Positions 43,544 through 53,317 of a stretch of DNA of 64,000 bases are shown here, one piece after another. A program made the translations under genes and the position numbers. Where the stretch lies: assembly GCA_015999765.1 (NCBI GenBank), contig JAECQR010000001.1, positions 62,001 to 126,000 of the forward strand, in the 5' to 3' direction. How positions within the stretch are numbered: the stretch's first letter is position 1; each line of letters starts with the position of its first letter. The notes under the pieces are model-generated. The model saw nothing but the letters and a program-made list of their open reading frames with translations, made no database searches and was not told the origin of the DNA. Source of the stretch: Flavobacteriia bacterium. GTDB taxonomy: Bacteria; Bacteroidota; Bacteroidia; Flavobacteriales; Weeksellaceae.

Positions 43544-45082
43544 TTATTTGGCTAAATGGTACAAATAATAATCCTGACCAATTGGGCGGATTCCGTAAAT
43601 CCAGCGCAAAATTTGGGGTGCATTCTGGTGAAGCTCTGCAATCGGATAGCTTTTTACAAACTGATAATGGGAGTCGAAATAAGCTTTGTCAGCTGAAGTC
43701 ATTTTATAATAACTTTTTGCGTCACCGCGTTTGTAGATGATAGTCACAATATAATTGGGTTTGTATTCCTTTACAGCATTCATCCACCAGTACTTTTCAT
43801 CTTTCTGCATGTGAGCAGTTATTTTCTTGTTGACCAGACCCACCTCATCATAAGTGTATAGATGGGTATAAAACGGTATTTTACCGGCCGGTTCTAAAAA
43901 TATAGACTCGCCAATGTCGGGATTTTCGTTCTGAATATCATTTGCAATCTGCATCCTTTGGGTCTCCTCCATATAACCGATTGCCCACGACTGCAGCAGT
44001 TGAAATCCATATAAACTTAAACAAAATGTAAAAATCAATGGCAACAGAACTGTTTTTCTAACAGGGACAAAGCGAAGCAAATAATATAAAACCACCGCAA
44101 ACAGAAAAACCCGTGGCAGCCAGTAATACCAATCGAAATAGGCCTGAAGGAAAGCAAAAACCGTAATTTTAATCAGCGCAAAGGCACACATGGCAAGCAA
44201 AATGACCTTGGTAGGAAAGGTAATCTGGGCCGGTTCCTTTATCATTCTGTAGATGCCGTATCCAAGAGCGGCAAGAAAACCGGTAAATATTAAAAATGTA
44301 AAAAGTGAATATTTTTTGATCAGTCCACCGTAATACGCCCACTGAAAGAGCAGAAATTCTAAACTATTATTTCTGGAAAGATTTTTATAGGCAATTTTTT
44401 TAGCCGTAATGGTATGGTTTACCAGCTCCCCGAAATAAATCATATTAAAAGCAACCACACTGGCGACCCCTACAATTCCTCCGAGAATAAAAGCCGGATT
44501 GAGTTTTTTTCTGATGATAAGATCCGCTGCAAAAAATACACCCAGGAATATGACGGTATCGATTCTGGTCCAAAGCAGCAGTACCGGGAAGACGAAATAT
44601 GCCCATTTTTTGCCCTTCCGTAATCCAAAATAGATAAGGCCGCTGTAAAGAAAAAACAGGATCCCATACTCCATTCCGAGACAGGATGCAGCAAGCGCCG
44701 GCGGAACCATATTCAGTAAAATCACAAAAATCCCACGGTTCAGCAGGTCTTTCCGAAACAGAACTTTTCCTAACCACCATGATCCTATTCCAAAAAGAAC
44801 ACAGTTAAAAACAAGCAGCGGATAAATAAAATATTCTCCAAAATTCAGCTGAAAAAAAGCTGATACCAGAACATACAAATGTGTTGTGGAAGCCGAAATT
44901 TCTTCTTCACCATTAAAACCTATAACACCATAATTCAGCAAATTGCCTGCGACACGCCAGGTAATGAAAGAGTCTTCCTGAATATGATGCGTAAAAAACA
45001 CGGGAATCTTGATGAGTACCGTAACCAGAATAAGCAAAAATGGATTTGAGAAAATGCGGGGTAAAGACTTACTCATAGTCAT
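43544..45082 (-). CDS. Multi-pass membrane protein, GT39/ArnT-like (GT-C) putative glycosyltransferase
   Basis: 512 residues with about 10-12 membrane helices and a periplasmic C-terminal domain. The first loop contains HIQEDSFITWRVAGNLL, an acidic ED pair as in GT-C catalytic loops, and AGKIPFYTHLYTYDEVGLVNKKI follows the last helix. I read it as a lipid-sugar-dependent (polyprenyl-phosphate) glycosyltransferase, but no substrate can be given and a polymerase or modification role is possible. It overlaps the FkbM gene by 14 bp. Confidence 0.65.
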   Translation of the reverse strand: MTMSKSLPRIFSNPFLLILVTVLIKIPVFFTHHIQEDSFITWRVAGNLLNYGVIGFNGEEEISASTTHLYVLVSAFFQLNFGEYFIYPLLVFNCVLFGIGSWWLGKVLFRKDLLNRGIFVILLNMVPPALAASCLGMEYGILFFLYSGLIYFGLRKGKKWAYFVFPVLLLWTRIDTVIFLGVFFAADLIIRKKLNPAFILGGIVGVASVVAFNMIYFGELVNHTITAKKIAYKNLSRNNSLEFLLFQWAYYGGLIKKYSLFTFLIFTGFLAALGYGIYRMIKEPAQITFPTKVILLAMCAFALIKITVFAFLQAYFDWYYWLPRVFLFAVVLYYLLRFVPVRKTVLLPLIFTFCLSLYGFQLLQSWAIGYMEETQRMQIANDIQNENPDIGESIFLEPAGKIPFYTHLYTYDEVGLVNKKITAHMQKDEKYWWMNAVKEYKPNYIVTIIYKRGDAKSYYKMTSADKAYFDSHYQFVKSYPIAELHQNAPQILRWIYGIRPIGQDYYLYHLAK

Positions 45083-45920
45083 AATTCAAGTGGTAACGGT
45101 TGTAACGCTCGTACATTTGGCTGATGTATGGGCTGTGTTTTTCTTCTACAAACCAGAAAATATGTAACCGCTTATAACCCTGCGACTTCAGAAATTCAAC
45201 CAATTTTGGTGATTTTTCTGCCCAAAGTTCGATGACAAAGAGCGGTTTGTGCTTGCTTACAAATTCGTGCATTCCTTCCAAAACCTCTTCCTCATAGCCT
45301 TCCACATCAACTTTCACGATGCATAAATTCTCAATTTTAAAATCTTTATAAAGATCATCAAACCGAAGAATCTTCACCTCATCTTTGTTGTCGCCATTTT
45401 TTTCACTTACCGACGCTTCGCCAAGTTCAAGACTATTGAAGTAGATGGTCTCATTGTCGGTCTTATTGCCGAGGCCGGCATTAAAAATCTGCGCATTTTC
45501 ATAAACACCATTCGCCTTCAGATTCTGCTCCAGTGCCTTGAAATTCGTTTTTAAAGGTTCAAAGGAGATCACTTTCCAGCCCTGTTTTGACATTAATGTA
45601 CTAAACCTGCCGATATGAGCACCCACATCGACGAAAGTACCCTTTTCACCATTAAGAAATTCGGTAAGAAATTGGGTAAGATCAGGTTCGTAGCTTTCCA
45701 GCGTTGCCCAGAAATCGATCGTATTAGGGCGTGTTTCTAAAGTTACATTCTGGTATTTAAACTGTGCTTTAGGAAATCTAATGAAAACCGGAAGCTTTAG
45801 GTTTTTAGAAATGTAATGGTTATAAAACGCAGCCAGAAATTGCCTGCGACGCACGGGTTCTCCTACAAACTGATTCTTTATGTTTTTTACCGTTCTTCTT
45901 AAGTGCTCTCTTCTTGTCAT
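45069..45920 (-). CDS. FkbM family methyltransferase
   Basis: 283 residues. The SAM-binding segment FVDVGAHIGRFSTLMSKQGWKVISFEP is followed by LKTNFKALEQNLKANG and IVKVDVEGYEEEVLEG, standard for FkbM methyltransferases. It O-methylates a sugar or another hydroxyl; in this place it probably decorates the polysaccharide. It is the first gene of the capsule cluster in the transcription direction, with a 48-bp gap from the arginase-like gene. Confidence 0.88.
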   Translation of the reverse strand: MTRREHLRRTVKNIKNQFVGEPVRRRQFLAAFYNHYISKNLKLPVFIRFPKAQFKYQNVTLETRPNTIDFWATLESYEPDLTQFLTEFLNGEKGTFVDVGAHIGRFSTLMSKQGWKVISFEPLKTNFKALEQNLKANGVYENAQIFNAGLGNKTDNETIYFNSLELGEASVSEKNGDNKDEVKILRFDDLYKDFKIENLCIVKVDVEGYEEEVLEGMHEFVSKHKPLFVIELWAEKSPKLVEFLKSQGYKRLHIFWFVEEKHSPYISQMYERYNRYHLNYDYE

Positions 45921-45968
45921 GAGATTGTAATTGCCTGAATATAAATTGTTAAGGTCATTTAAAAAAGA

Positions 45969-47045
45969 TCAGTTTTTCATAAACCGGATATTTAAATGAC
46001 CGCGTTTTGCATCTTCATATTCCAGGCGGGAGCACGGAATAAGATTTTCCGGTTTCTCCTCGTCGCCAAAGTACCACAATCCCGAAAAACTGTCGCGTTT
46101 AAACGCATACTGTTCATCATCAATCATCACCCAGAAGGTTTCGTACTGGCGGTCTTTGGGATGCGAGTGCTGAATATTTATGCCCTCGATCAAATGCCAG
46201 ATCATTTGCGCAAGCAACTGGTGATTGATGAAAGTATCTGAATGTGCATTAAAGTTGAATATCCCGACTGATTTCAGGTTTTCGCTTAGGCCAATTTCTT
46301 TCAGGTAGGCACAGATCTCGCGTTTGTTCAATCCGTTTACCTGAGGATTTACCGAAAAGCCGTCGCCAAGACTTTCCACCGCATCGCAGTTTACCGTTAC
46401 CAGATCTGCGCGCCGGAAAAAAGGTTCGGTTTTTTCGGTAGAATTCATCATTTCAGCAAGCCTTATCACATCAAATTCAACCTCTTTCATTAATTTTACC
46501 GAGTCGGTTTCATTAAGATGTTTCTGATAACCCAGATGGTGATAATTTTTGATGGTAAAGTTCTTTGAACTTAAGATTCTTGAAAGAAAATTCTTTTCAG
46601 TGATTTCCTCCCCCTCATTAGCGAGAGAAATAATATTTGAAATCTGGGTGTAATTTAAATTTTTCTGATGAAAATTAAGTGCTGAAAACAGTGAGAATGC
46701 CAGATCGTTGCTCCCCCCGATAATCACCGGAACAGCGTTTTTGTAATGACACATCGATAGAAGTTCCTGGAGGATGTAGTGCGTATCCTGATGCGACCTG
46801 CCCGAAATAACATCGCCTAAATCACATAACGGCACCTCGAAATCGAGTTTGGAGAGCCTGTAAAATTCATTCCTCACTTTCCTGAAATCGAGAATTTCGG
46901 CTTCCCCATTTTTCACTCCGCGATAATCTGAACAGAAGATAAGCACAATGCCGTTTTCCTGGATTTCGTGAGATATAACACTGCCGAGCTGCCATTTTTC
47001 AGTTTTAATTTCTCGGGGCGTAATGATAATATCTTCGATGTTCAT
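45969..47045 (-). CDS. Arginase/formimidoylglutamase-fold protein lacking the metal ligands
   Basis: 358 residues with the arginase fold order: VPVIIGGSNDLAFSLF where active enzymes have GG(D/G)H, DLVTVNCDAVES in place of DxDxxDP, and FNFNAHSDTF. Most Mn-binding His/Asp positions are changed. It is called formimidoylglutamase in many annotations, but the key catalytic residues seem absent, so it may have a structural or regulatory role. In related genomes it sits near topA and the gliding/T9SS genes; here it is separated from topA by the T9SS cargo gene. Confidence 0.7.
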   Translation of the reverse strand: MNIEDIIITPREIKTEKWQLGSVISHEIQENGIVLIFCSDYRGVKNGEAEILDFRKVRNEFYRLSKLDFEVPLCDLGDVISGRSHQDTHYILQELLSMCHYKNAVPVIIGGSNDLAFSLFSALNFHQKNLNYTQISNIISLANEGEEITEKNFLSRILSSKNFTIKNYHHLGYQKHLNETDSVKLMKEVEFDVIRLAEMMNSTEKTEPFFRRADLVTVNCDAVESLGDGFSVNPQVNGLNKREICAYLKEIGLSENLKSVGIFNFNAHSDTFINHQLLAQMIWHLIEGINIQHSHPKDRQYETFWVMIDDEQYAFKRDSFSGLWYFGDEEKPENLIPCSRLEYEDAKRGHLNIRFMKN

Positions 47046-47089
47046 GGTCTGATAATGAAAAATGTGAGGTTTAGATCAACAAAAGTAAC

Positions 47090-47117
47090 AAAAAAAGCAC
47101 AACCTTAAGATTGTGCT
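47090..47117 (-). terminator. Terminator of the 1035-residue T9SS cargo gene
   Basis: 7-bp stem agcacaa (47096-47102) / ttgtgct (47111-47117), 8-nt loop, seven U on the minus strand, 21 bp past the stop. Confidence 0.8.
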
Positions 47118-47137
47118 CTGCGTAATTAATTAGTCAA

Positions 47138-50100
47138 TTATTGTTTAATCATTTTTTTGGTAAGTGCAGATCCATCCTTCATTGCAATTTTAATGAGATA
47201 AATTCCGTTCTGCATTTTTCCAGCCGATACTTTCTGGTTATTAATCTTGCCACTAAGGATAAGTTTACCGCTGAAATCGTAGATCTCGAAGCTCACTGCA
47301 TCGGGATTAGCGACATAGAATTCATCTTTAAAAGGATTAGGATAAACCTGCAGGTCTCGGTTTTCAGGCTGCTGAATTACGGTCTGCGGCTGCTGCGTGG
47401 TAAGTGTCTGGCTGCTCCTTTCTACCGGGGTTCCCAGCAGTCTTTTTTCATCTTTAGCACATCTCACGTTCATGCCTGCCTGTGGGTACACCCCGGTTCC
47501 GGACTGCATTTTATTCTCCTCAAACTGCATTGCAAGTGCAAACCCTGTATTCATATCTGCCATAGCTGCGGTCCAAACTCCGGTTCTTTCAAGTGTTACC
47601 TTATTTCCTCCCAACTCGCCTCTTATACCGTCTTTAGGGAACTGCCCGATGGCAAAAGATGAATCTTCGAATTTCCATCCGTTGCTTCCTGCCGAACTTC
47701 CTTTGTAAAAGTTGGCGATATCGTGCCACTGGTCCTGGATTACACCGGGTTTACCGTAGGCATCATTACTGTAGCTATTGAACCAAGGTGAATTTCCTTT
47801 GGAACCGATATACAAATGGGTTAGTGAAACATCTGGCACCCGCCAACCTTCCGGACAGGGATCAAAAGGTGATTTTTTGTCCGCATGGCCCCATCGGTTA
47901 TCTGCTACCCCACGCTCATCGGAAACCCAATCGCGTACTTTGTTCAAATCATTTCCATAATGGTTACCGCCATCGTAGATTGCTCCCGTTCCTTTGTGGT
48001 ATAAAAACCTAAGCGGATTCTGTATGGAATACTGGATATTTTCGTTGATTTTCTTGGAGCGCACAGGATTTGATGATCCGTAAACTTCATAAGAATCTGT
48101 ATAATCATATTCATAATTCTTCCCGTTCAGGTCAATATAGTTAATGGTTTCACCTTTAAAAGATAAATAGGGCCAAAATACCTGCTGACCTTTTGACTCA
48201 AGATAAATGATGTCGGTATTCATAGTTGCAAATGAAGGAATAGGATCTTTTCTTCCCCACTGGTAATGGAGTCCGCCAGCCAACCCAGAGTTAATATCAC
48301 TGCTTTCCGCACCCAAATTCCTGTCCATAAAAACAGTTTTTAAAGGAGGCATTTTACTTACAGTGGCGTTTACAAAATTATATTCCGCAGGAACTTCATT
48401 TTCTGTAATATAAGTGACCGCATTTACAGTAGGATCTTCGTTGGTCGCCCAAATATGCCAGCTCCAAAGCACAGGATTGTCTTTGTTATTATTGTGAAGG
48501 GAAATTACTGCGTTTCCTCTTTCTGACGGATTCAGCTTAAGAACGATTGAGGATTTTCTGGCATCTTTAGGGTGATGATTAATATACGCCTCCTCGATCA
48601 ATCCTGTATTGGTAGTCCACAGTACGTTTGCAATAAGGTCTTTGTCATCCAGCATTTCCTGGTCAGACAGAATCTGATTGTAGACAGAAAAAGCCTTGCT
48701 TACAGGGATCTGTAATTCACTTTGATTTACAACCACATAAGAGTTAGGATTCTCTAAACCTTCAGTGTAATTTTCTTTTGAGCTTGTAAAATATTGTGTC
48801 GGAAAATCACCAATTTTTACAAGATTGGGATCTTTCATGCATTTTACTGCATTGCCAGATTTGGTAGGATTGGTCTGATTATTATAAATAGCATGAAGTC
48901 CTACGCTGGTATTTGTTCGGAAGGGATCTGAGACCATTGAAAATATTCTTGCCCCATCGTAGGCGTAAGTAGCGCTCCACAAACCACCGTTGGCATTTTC
49001 GTCCTGAAATATGATGCCCACCGGCGCATTAGGTGCAGTCGAATTGGGATAATATACGTATCCGCCCGAAACGGGTACAACTCCTAAGTTTCTGGCTCCT
49101 CCCTGTGCATTGGTGAAATCCATGCCCAAGCCTGGATATACCTTAATCCCGTCTAGACTTGGATTTACGGTATTAGGGAAAAGCTGTCTGTTTGCTACCA
49201 CGTTGTCATCATTGTTCCAGTCGTGCTTTCCGAAGAAAGCTAAATTATTGTTCTGGGTTTCGCGGCCATAATAAGATGGTATCCGCCAGCCGTTCGGACA
49301 TGGGTCCAATTCTGACTTCAGTTCATAAGAGCGGCTTTCTTTTTTCAGTGTGGCATTAGAACTGTTCCCGTTGCTGTTGCCGCCTTTTGCATTATCCGAC
49401 CATAAATCCCAAGTTACATAATTAGGGCTTGTTCCTGCAACTTTGTATCTGCTGCTCGAAAACCAGTTTCCGGTAGCATCAGTATTGATAATATATGTAA
49501 TTGGGTTGTTGACCGAATATTTTATGTTTTTTTCGATTTCATTGAAAGGCCTTACCTCCACCGGAATCGTATTTACAGGATCGATCTGACGATGTCTTAA
49601 CACTCCCACTTCGCCGGAAATTTCATAGAAATCTGCATCCTTGTAAACTAAAGGCGGAAACGGATCTTTTCTGCCCCATTCATACATTAAACCACCGGAT
49701 TTCTGCCATTCATTACCTAAAAAACTATCGGTAACAGCGCCTAAATTCCGGTCCATGTATTCTACACTGATCAGATTTCCATCGATATCAGTTTCTGTAC
49801 CATGATAATAAGCTACCCCATTCTGCGGATCATCCGTTACCCAAATATGCCAGCTCCAGTAAATGGTTCCGTCAACTTTAAAGGCTACTACAGCATTTCC
49901 CTTGCCTTTGCCTTTATTGATCGCAACCTTGATTTTAGAATCGGCCGGATTGGAAGAAGATGAAATACTCACTTTTTCTACAAGTCCCGGAACATCTTCC
50001 CAATAAATTGAAGCGGACTGAATTCCGGCAGGAATCGGAGTAAAGGAACCGTTGGTTTTCAAATACTCGTAATTAGACCACATTTCATAAGCTTTTTTAA

Positions 50101-50245
50101 CGGGAATTTCTATGCCCCCGTAATTTTTTGACTGGGCTAATTCTAAATCGTAAATGTAACTGTTGGGAGCTTTAGCATAATTCGCTGACTGCGAATACGC
50201 GGCATTTGCCAAAAAGCAAAATACTAACAGATGAAGTCTTGTCAT
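47138..50245 (-). CDS. Large T9SS cargo protein with two repeated FISUMP-like halves
   Basis: 1035 residues. Signal peptide (about 1-18), then two homologous blocks: the first (about 25-480) and the second (about 495-960). Both hold the same motif order: GNAVV/GNAVI, YWSWHIWVT/LWSWHIWAT, MDRNLGA, LMYEWGRKDP/LHYQWGRKDP, NP(I/L)...DPCPNGWRIP/DPCPEGWRVP. The DPCPxGWRxP motif is known from Fibrobacter 'major paralogous domain' (FISUMP) type proteins, lectin-like. The C-terminus is a type A secretion tail (VYPNPFKDEF..SFEIYDFSGKL..NGIYLIKI..MIKQ). It should be exported by T9SS to the cell surface. Its ligand is unknown. A promoter with 100-nt leader lies upstream. Confidence 0.87.
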   Translation of the reverse strand: MTRLHLLVFCFLANAAYSQSANYAKAPNSYIYDLELAQSKNYGGIEIPVKKAYEMWSNYEYLKTNGSFTPIPAGIQSASIYWEDVPGLVEKVSISSSSNPADSKIKVAINKGKGKGNAVVAFKVDGTIYWSWHIWVTDDPQNGVAYYHGTETDIDGNLISVEYMDRNLGAVTDSFLGNEWQKSGGLMYEWGRKDPFPPLVYKDADFYEISGEVGVLRHRQIDPVNTIPVEVRPFNEIEKNIKYSVNNPITYIINTDATGNWFSSSRYKVAGTSPNYVTWDLWSDNAKGGNSNGNSSNATLKKESRSYELKSELDPCPNGWRIPSYYGRETQNNNLAFFGKHDWNNDDNVVANRQLFPNTVNPSLDGIKVYPGLGMDFTNAQGGARNLGVVPVSGGYVYYPNSTAPNAPVGIIFQDENANGGLWSATYAYDGARIFSMVSDPFRTNTSVGLHAIYNNQTNPTKSGNAVKCMKDPNLVKIGDFPTQYFTSSKENYTEGLENPNSYVVVNQSELQIPVSKAFSVYNQILSDQEMLDDKDLIANVLWTTNTGLIEEAYINHHPKDARKSSIVLKLNPSERGNAVISLHNNNKDNPVLWSWHIWATNEDPTVNAVTYITENEVPAEYNFVNATVSKMPPLKTVFMDRNLGAESSDINSGLAGGLHYQWGRKDPIPSFATMNTDIIYLESKGQQVFWPYLSFKGETINYIDLNGKNYEYDYTDSYEVYGSSNPVRSKKINENIQYSIQNPLRFLYHKGTGAIYDGGNHYGNDLNKVRDWVSDERGVADNRWGHADKKSPFDPCPEGWRVPDVSLTHLYIGSKGNSPWFNSYSNDAYGKPGVIQDQWHDIANFYKGSSAGSNGWKFEDSSFAIGQFPKDGIRGELGGNKVTLERTGVWTAAMADMNTGFALAMQFEENKMQSGTGVYPQAGMNVRCAKDEKRLLGTPVERSSQTLTTQQPQTVIQQPENRDLQVYPNPFKDEFYVANPDAVSFEIYDFSGKLILSGKINNQKVSAGKMQNGIYLIKIAMKDGSALTKKMIKQ

Positions 50246-50353
50246 AGATAAAAAAATATTACAAAGATTAACTTGTAAATTTTTTTAGCATCGTTTGTGT
50301 TTGTGTTTCCTAATCCAAATAGTATTTTTTTCCTAGATTCATCTGTGTGGGGG

Positions 50354-50382
50354 CAAATATATAAATATATTCCACATTCAAA
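50354..50382 (-). promoter_or_regulatory. Promoter of the 1035-residue T9SS cargo gene
   Basis: On the minus strand TTTG (50379-50382), spacer 17 nt, TATATTTG (50354-50361). The start codon is 109 bp downstream, leaving an untranslated leader of about 100 nt. Confidence 0.6.
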
Positions 50383-50603
50383 CTAAAAATTTTCACAATT
50401 AAACCTTCAGAAATAAAATTTTGCGCAAGTGTAAGTCACTATAGATGAGACAAAAACCGTCGTAGAAAGCGATTCAGAAGATTTTGCATCTCACAAAAAA
50501 AATTAATATGCAGTACCTTTCAAATTGAATAATACTTCAAAGCTAAATCTCTATAAAATGATAGTTTCGGGCTATAACTGCCTTGACAGTTACGTTTCAA
50601 AAA

Positions 50604-50635
50604 GAAAAAGACCTGATGAACAATCATCAGGTCTT
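50604..50635 (-). terminator. Terminator of topA
   Basis: Perfect 12-bp stem aagacctgatga (50608-50619) / tcatcaggtctt (50624-50635), 4-nt loop, U-rich on the minus strand. Confidence 0.88.
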
Positions 50636-50655
50636 ATATTCTTGTATTTTGAAAA

Positions 50656-53217
50656 CTATTTCTTTTTTGCCACCGGCTTTTTAGCGGCAGGTTTTCTAAC
50701 TGTAGTTTTCTTGGCAGCAGCTTTTTTAGGCTTTTCCTTAAAAGCATTTTTATCCTGTGCGGTGATCCATTTTTTCACCTCATCCAAAGAAACATCTGCT
50801 AGCTCTTCTGCAGTATATTTTTCATCTTTCTTTGTTTTCGGAATTTTAAACATGGCTTTCCCGAATTTAACAAATGGTCCCCATCTGCCGTTTTCAATTG
50901 AGATTTTCTCTTTTTCCCACTGCTGAATATATCGGTTTGCTTCTTTTTCCAGCTTTGCATCGATCAGTTCGTTAATGTCGCTTTGAGAAAGATTTTCGAA
51001 ATCATACCGCTTCGGAACATTGATGAAAAGTGACTGGTATTTAATAAACGGTCCAAATCTCCCGGTTCCTTTTGTCACAGGCTCGCCTTTATAAGTTGCG
51101 ATTGGTGCATCTGCAATCTTTTTTTCTTTAATGATTTCTTCTGCACGTTCCTGAGTTACCGAAAGAGGATCCTCCCCACGTGGAATACTGATGAAAGCTT
51201 CGCCCCATTTAACATAAGGTCCGAACCTGCCGACACCAACTGTAACCGACTGTCCTTCAAATTCTTTCAAATCAAAAGGCACCTTGAAGAGTTCCAAAGC
51301 CTCGTCTAAAGTTATTGTTGCGATATTCTGCGAAGGCATCAGACTTGCGAAAATCGGTTTTTCCTCGTCATCCTGCTCTCCAATCTGAACCATCGGTCCA
51401 AACCTACCTATTCTTGTGATCACATTTTTGCCGGATTTGGGATCAACACCAAGTGTTCTTTCTCCGTTTGCGCGGTCAGCATTTTCTTCTACATCTGCAA
51501 TTTTCGGATGGAAATCTTTGTAAAAGCCCTGTAAAACCTCTTTCCACTTTTCTGATCCGCTTGCTATTTCATCAAAATCCTGCTCTACTTTTGCCGTAAA
51601 TCCGAAATCTAAAATTTCAGCAAAATTCTGCGTCAGGAAATCATTTACCACTTCACCAATATCGGTTGGGACAAATTTATTTTTATCACCGCCGAATTTT
51701 TCTGTTAAGATTTCTTTTTTGAGCTCTTTTTTACTGAGAGACATCTTGAGAATTTCTCGTTCCTGCGGAAGAATCTCACGTTTATCTACATATTCGCGGT
51801 TCTGAATGGTCTGGATGGTTGGCGCGTAGGTTGAAGGTCTTCCGATGCCCAATTCCTCCAGTTTTTTCACCAGGCCTGCTTCGGTGTATCTTGCAGCGGG
51901 TTTTGTGAATTTTTCGGTGGCTTCTATCTTCTTATAATCCAGGAGTTCTCCTACCGAAACTTTAGGTAATAACTTTTCATTGTTTTCTTCGTCATCTTCA
52001 TCGGTCTTTGTGATTCCGTACACTTTAAGGAAACCGTCAAAAACAATAACCTCGCCCTGCGCTTCGAAATGCTGCGGAAGTTTCGGATTACCGATTTCGA
52101 TCACTGTTTTTTCGATTTTGGCATTCGTCATCTGACTTGCCAAAGTTCTTTTATAAATTAACTGGTACAGTTTATTGAGCTGCTCATCGCCGATTCTCTT
52201 TACAGAAAAATCTGTCGGGCGGATTGCTTCGTGAGCTTCCTGGGCGGTTGCTGATTTAGTGGTATAATTACGCGGATTGGAATATTGATCACCAAATTCA
52301 GATATAATCTGAGATTTTGCGCCGTTGATGGCTTCCTGAGAAAGATTCACGGAATCGGTTCTCATATAGGTAATATAACCTTCTTCATACAATCTTTGTG
52401 CTACACGCATCGTCGCAGTTACGCCATAACCCAAACGGTTACTCGCTTCCTGCTGCAAAGTTGAAGTGGTGAACGGCGCTGAGGCAGTACGGGTTCCGGG
52501 TTTTGTTTCCACATTCAGAACTTTAAATTCTGTGTTTTGGGAAAGATTCAGGAAATCTTCGGCATCGCTTTCTTTAGCAAAGTCTTTCTTAAGTTTTGCA
52601 GAAATTTCCTGCTTGTTATTATTAAGGAATATACCCTCAACCTTAAACGCTGATTTAGGTTGAAAACCTCTTATCTCGAGTTCTCTTTCTACAACCAAAC
52701 GCACCGCTACAGACTGCACACGACCTGCGGAAAGTCCTGTTTTTACTTTTTTCCAAAGTACAGGTGACATTTCGAAACCTACGATACGGTCCAGAATTCT
52801 TCTTGCCTGTTGCGCGTTTACCAGATTCTGGTCAATTTTACGGGGATTTTCTATTGCTTTGAGGATTGCATTTTTGGTGATCTCATGAAATACAATACGT
52901 TTTGTGTTGTCGTCTTTTAATTTCAGTTCCTCTGCAAGATGCCATGCAATCGCTTCACCCTCACGGTCCTCATCGGAAGCAAGCCATACCATATCGGCTT
53001 TCTTCACTGCGGCTTTCAGTTCGGCAACGAGTTTCTTTTTATCTGGAGAAACTTCGTAATCCGGGGTGAATGTTGACAAATCAATCCCCATTCCTTTTTT
53101 GGGTAAATCGCGGATGTGTCCGAAACTGGATTTCACTTCGAAATCCTTTCCCAGGTACTTCTGAATGGTTTTTGCTTTCGCCGGCGACTCTACAATGACT
53201 AAATTTTTTGACATCAA
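50656..53217 (-). CDS. topA: DNA topoisomerase I
   Basis: 853 residues: Toprim domain at the N-terminus (LVIVESPAKAKTIQKYLG; ASDEDREGEAIAWHL), the active-site tyrosine in YITYMRTDSV, and a C-terminal part with three or more repeats of the GRFGP(M/Y/F)-V type in place of classical zinc fingers, then a Lys/Ala/Pro-rich tail (about 825-853). It relaxes negative supercoils. The Lys-rich tail is a common feature of Bacteroidota topA. A -7 box is 12 bp upstream; the gene has its own terminator. Confidence 0.97.
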   Translation of the reverse strand: MMSKNLVIVESPAKAKTIQKYLGKDFEVKSSFGHIRDLPKKGMGIDLSTFTPDYEVSPDKKKLVAELKAAVKKADMVWLASDEDREGEAIAWHLAEELKLKDDNTKRIVFHEITKNAILKAIENPRKIDQNLVNAQQARRILDRIVGFEMSPVLWKKVKTGLSAGRVQSVAVRLVVERELEIRGFQPKSAFKVEGIFLNNNKQEISAKLKKDFAKESDAEDFLNLSQNTEFKVLNVETKPGTRTASAPFTTSTLQQEASNRLGYGVTATMRVAQRLYEEGYITYMRTDSVNLSQEAINGAKSQIISEFGDQYSNPRNYTTKSATAQEAHEAIRPTDFSVKRIGDEQLNKLYQLIYKRTLASQMTNAKIEKTVIEIGNPKLPQHFEAQGEVIVFDGFLKVYGITKTDEDDEENNEKLLPKVSVGELLDYKKIEATEKFTKPAARYTEAGLVKKLEELGIGRPSTYAPTIQTIQNREYVDKREILPQEREILKMSLSKKELKKEILTEKFGGDKNKFVPTDIGEVVNDFLTQNFAEILDFGFTAKVEQDFDEIASGSEKWKEVLQGFYKDFHPKIADVEENADRANGERTLGVDPKSGKNVITRIGRFGPMVQIGEQDDEEKPIFASLMPSQNIATITLDEALELFKVPFDLKEFEGQSVTVGVGRFGPYVKWGEAFISIPRGEDPLSVTQERAEEIIKEKKIADAPIATYKGEPVTKGTGRFGPFIKYQSLFINVPKRYDFENLSQSDINELIDAKLEKEANRYIQQWEKEKISIENGRWGPFVKFGKAMFKIPKTKKDEKYTAEELADVSLDEVKKWITAQDKNAFKEKPKKAAAKKTTVRKPAAKKPVAKKK

Positions 53218-53228
53218 GAAAATTTTTG

Positions 53229-53236
53229 CAAAAGTA
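53229..53236 (-). promoter_or_regulatory. Possible topA promoter -7 box (TACTTTTG)
   Basis: TAnnTTTG on the minus strand, 12 bp upstream of the start codon; -33 not evident. Confidence 0.4.
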
Positions 53237-53317
53237 GAAGTTTTTTTTTAATAGTAGCTTTTTACTGAAATTTCACACCTTAAGATGCTACAACTGTAAA
53301 ATCTGAAAACCCTTATA

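Larger units (their letters stand above)
50246..50655. other. 410-bp intergenic region between the T9SS cargo and topA
   Basis: AT-rich, no convincing ORF (a plus-strand 133-residue frame here is the shadow of topA). It holds the cargo gene promoter (50354-50382) and the topA terminator (50604-50635). A small 6-bp hairpin taactg/cagtta lies at 50575-50592. I see nothing else. Confidence 0.7.

Noticed and set aside
36888-45920. Recently acquired capsule island
   Set aside because: No transposase, tRNA end, direct repeats or integrase at either edge; nothing more than ordinary cluster variability can be claimed.
50525-50926. 133-residue plus-strand frame at the end of topA
   Set aside because: It lies opposite the conserved topA C-terminus and its Phe/Ala-rich composition is the reverse of the Lys/Ala-rich tail.
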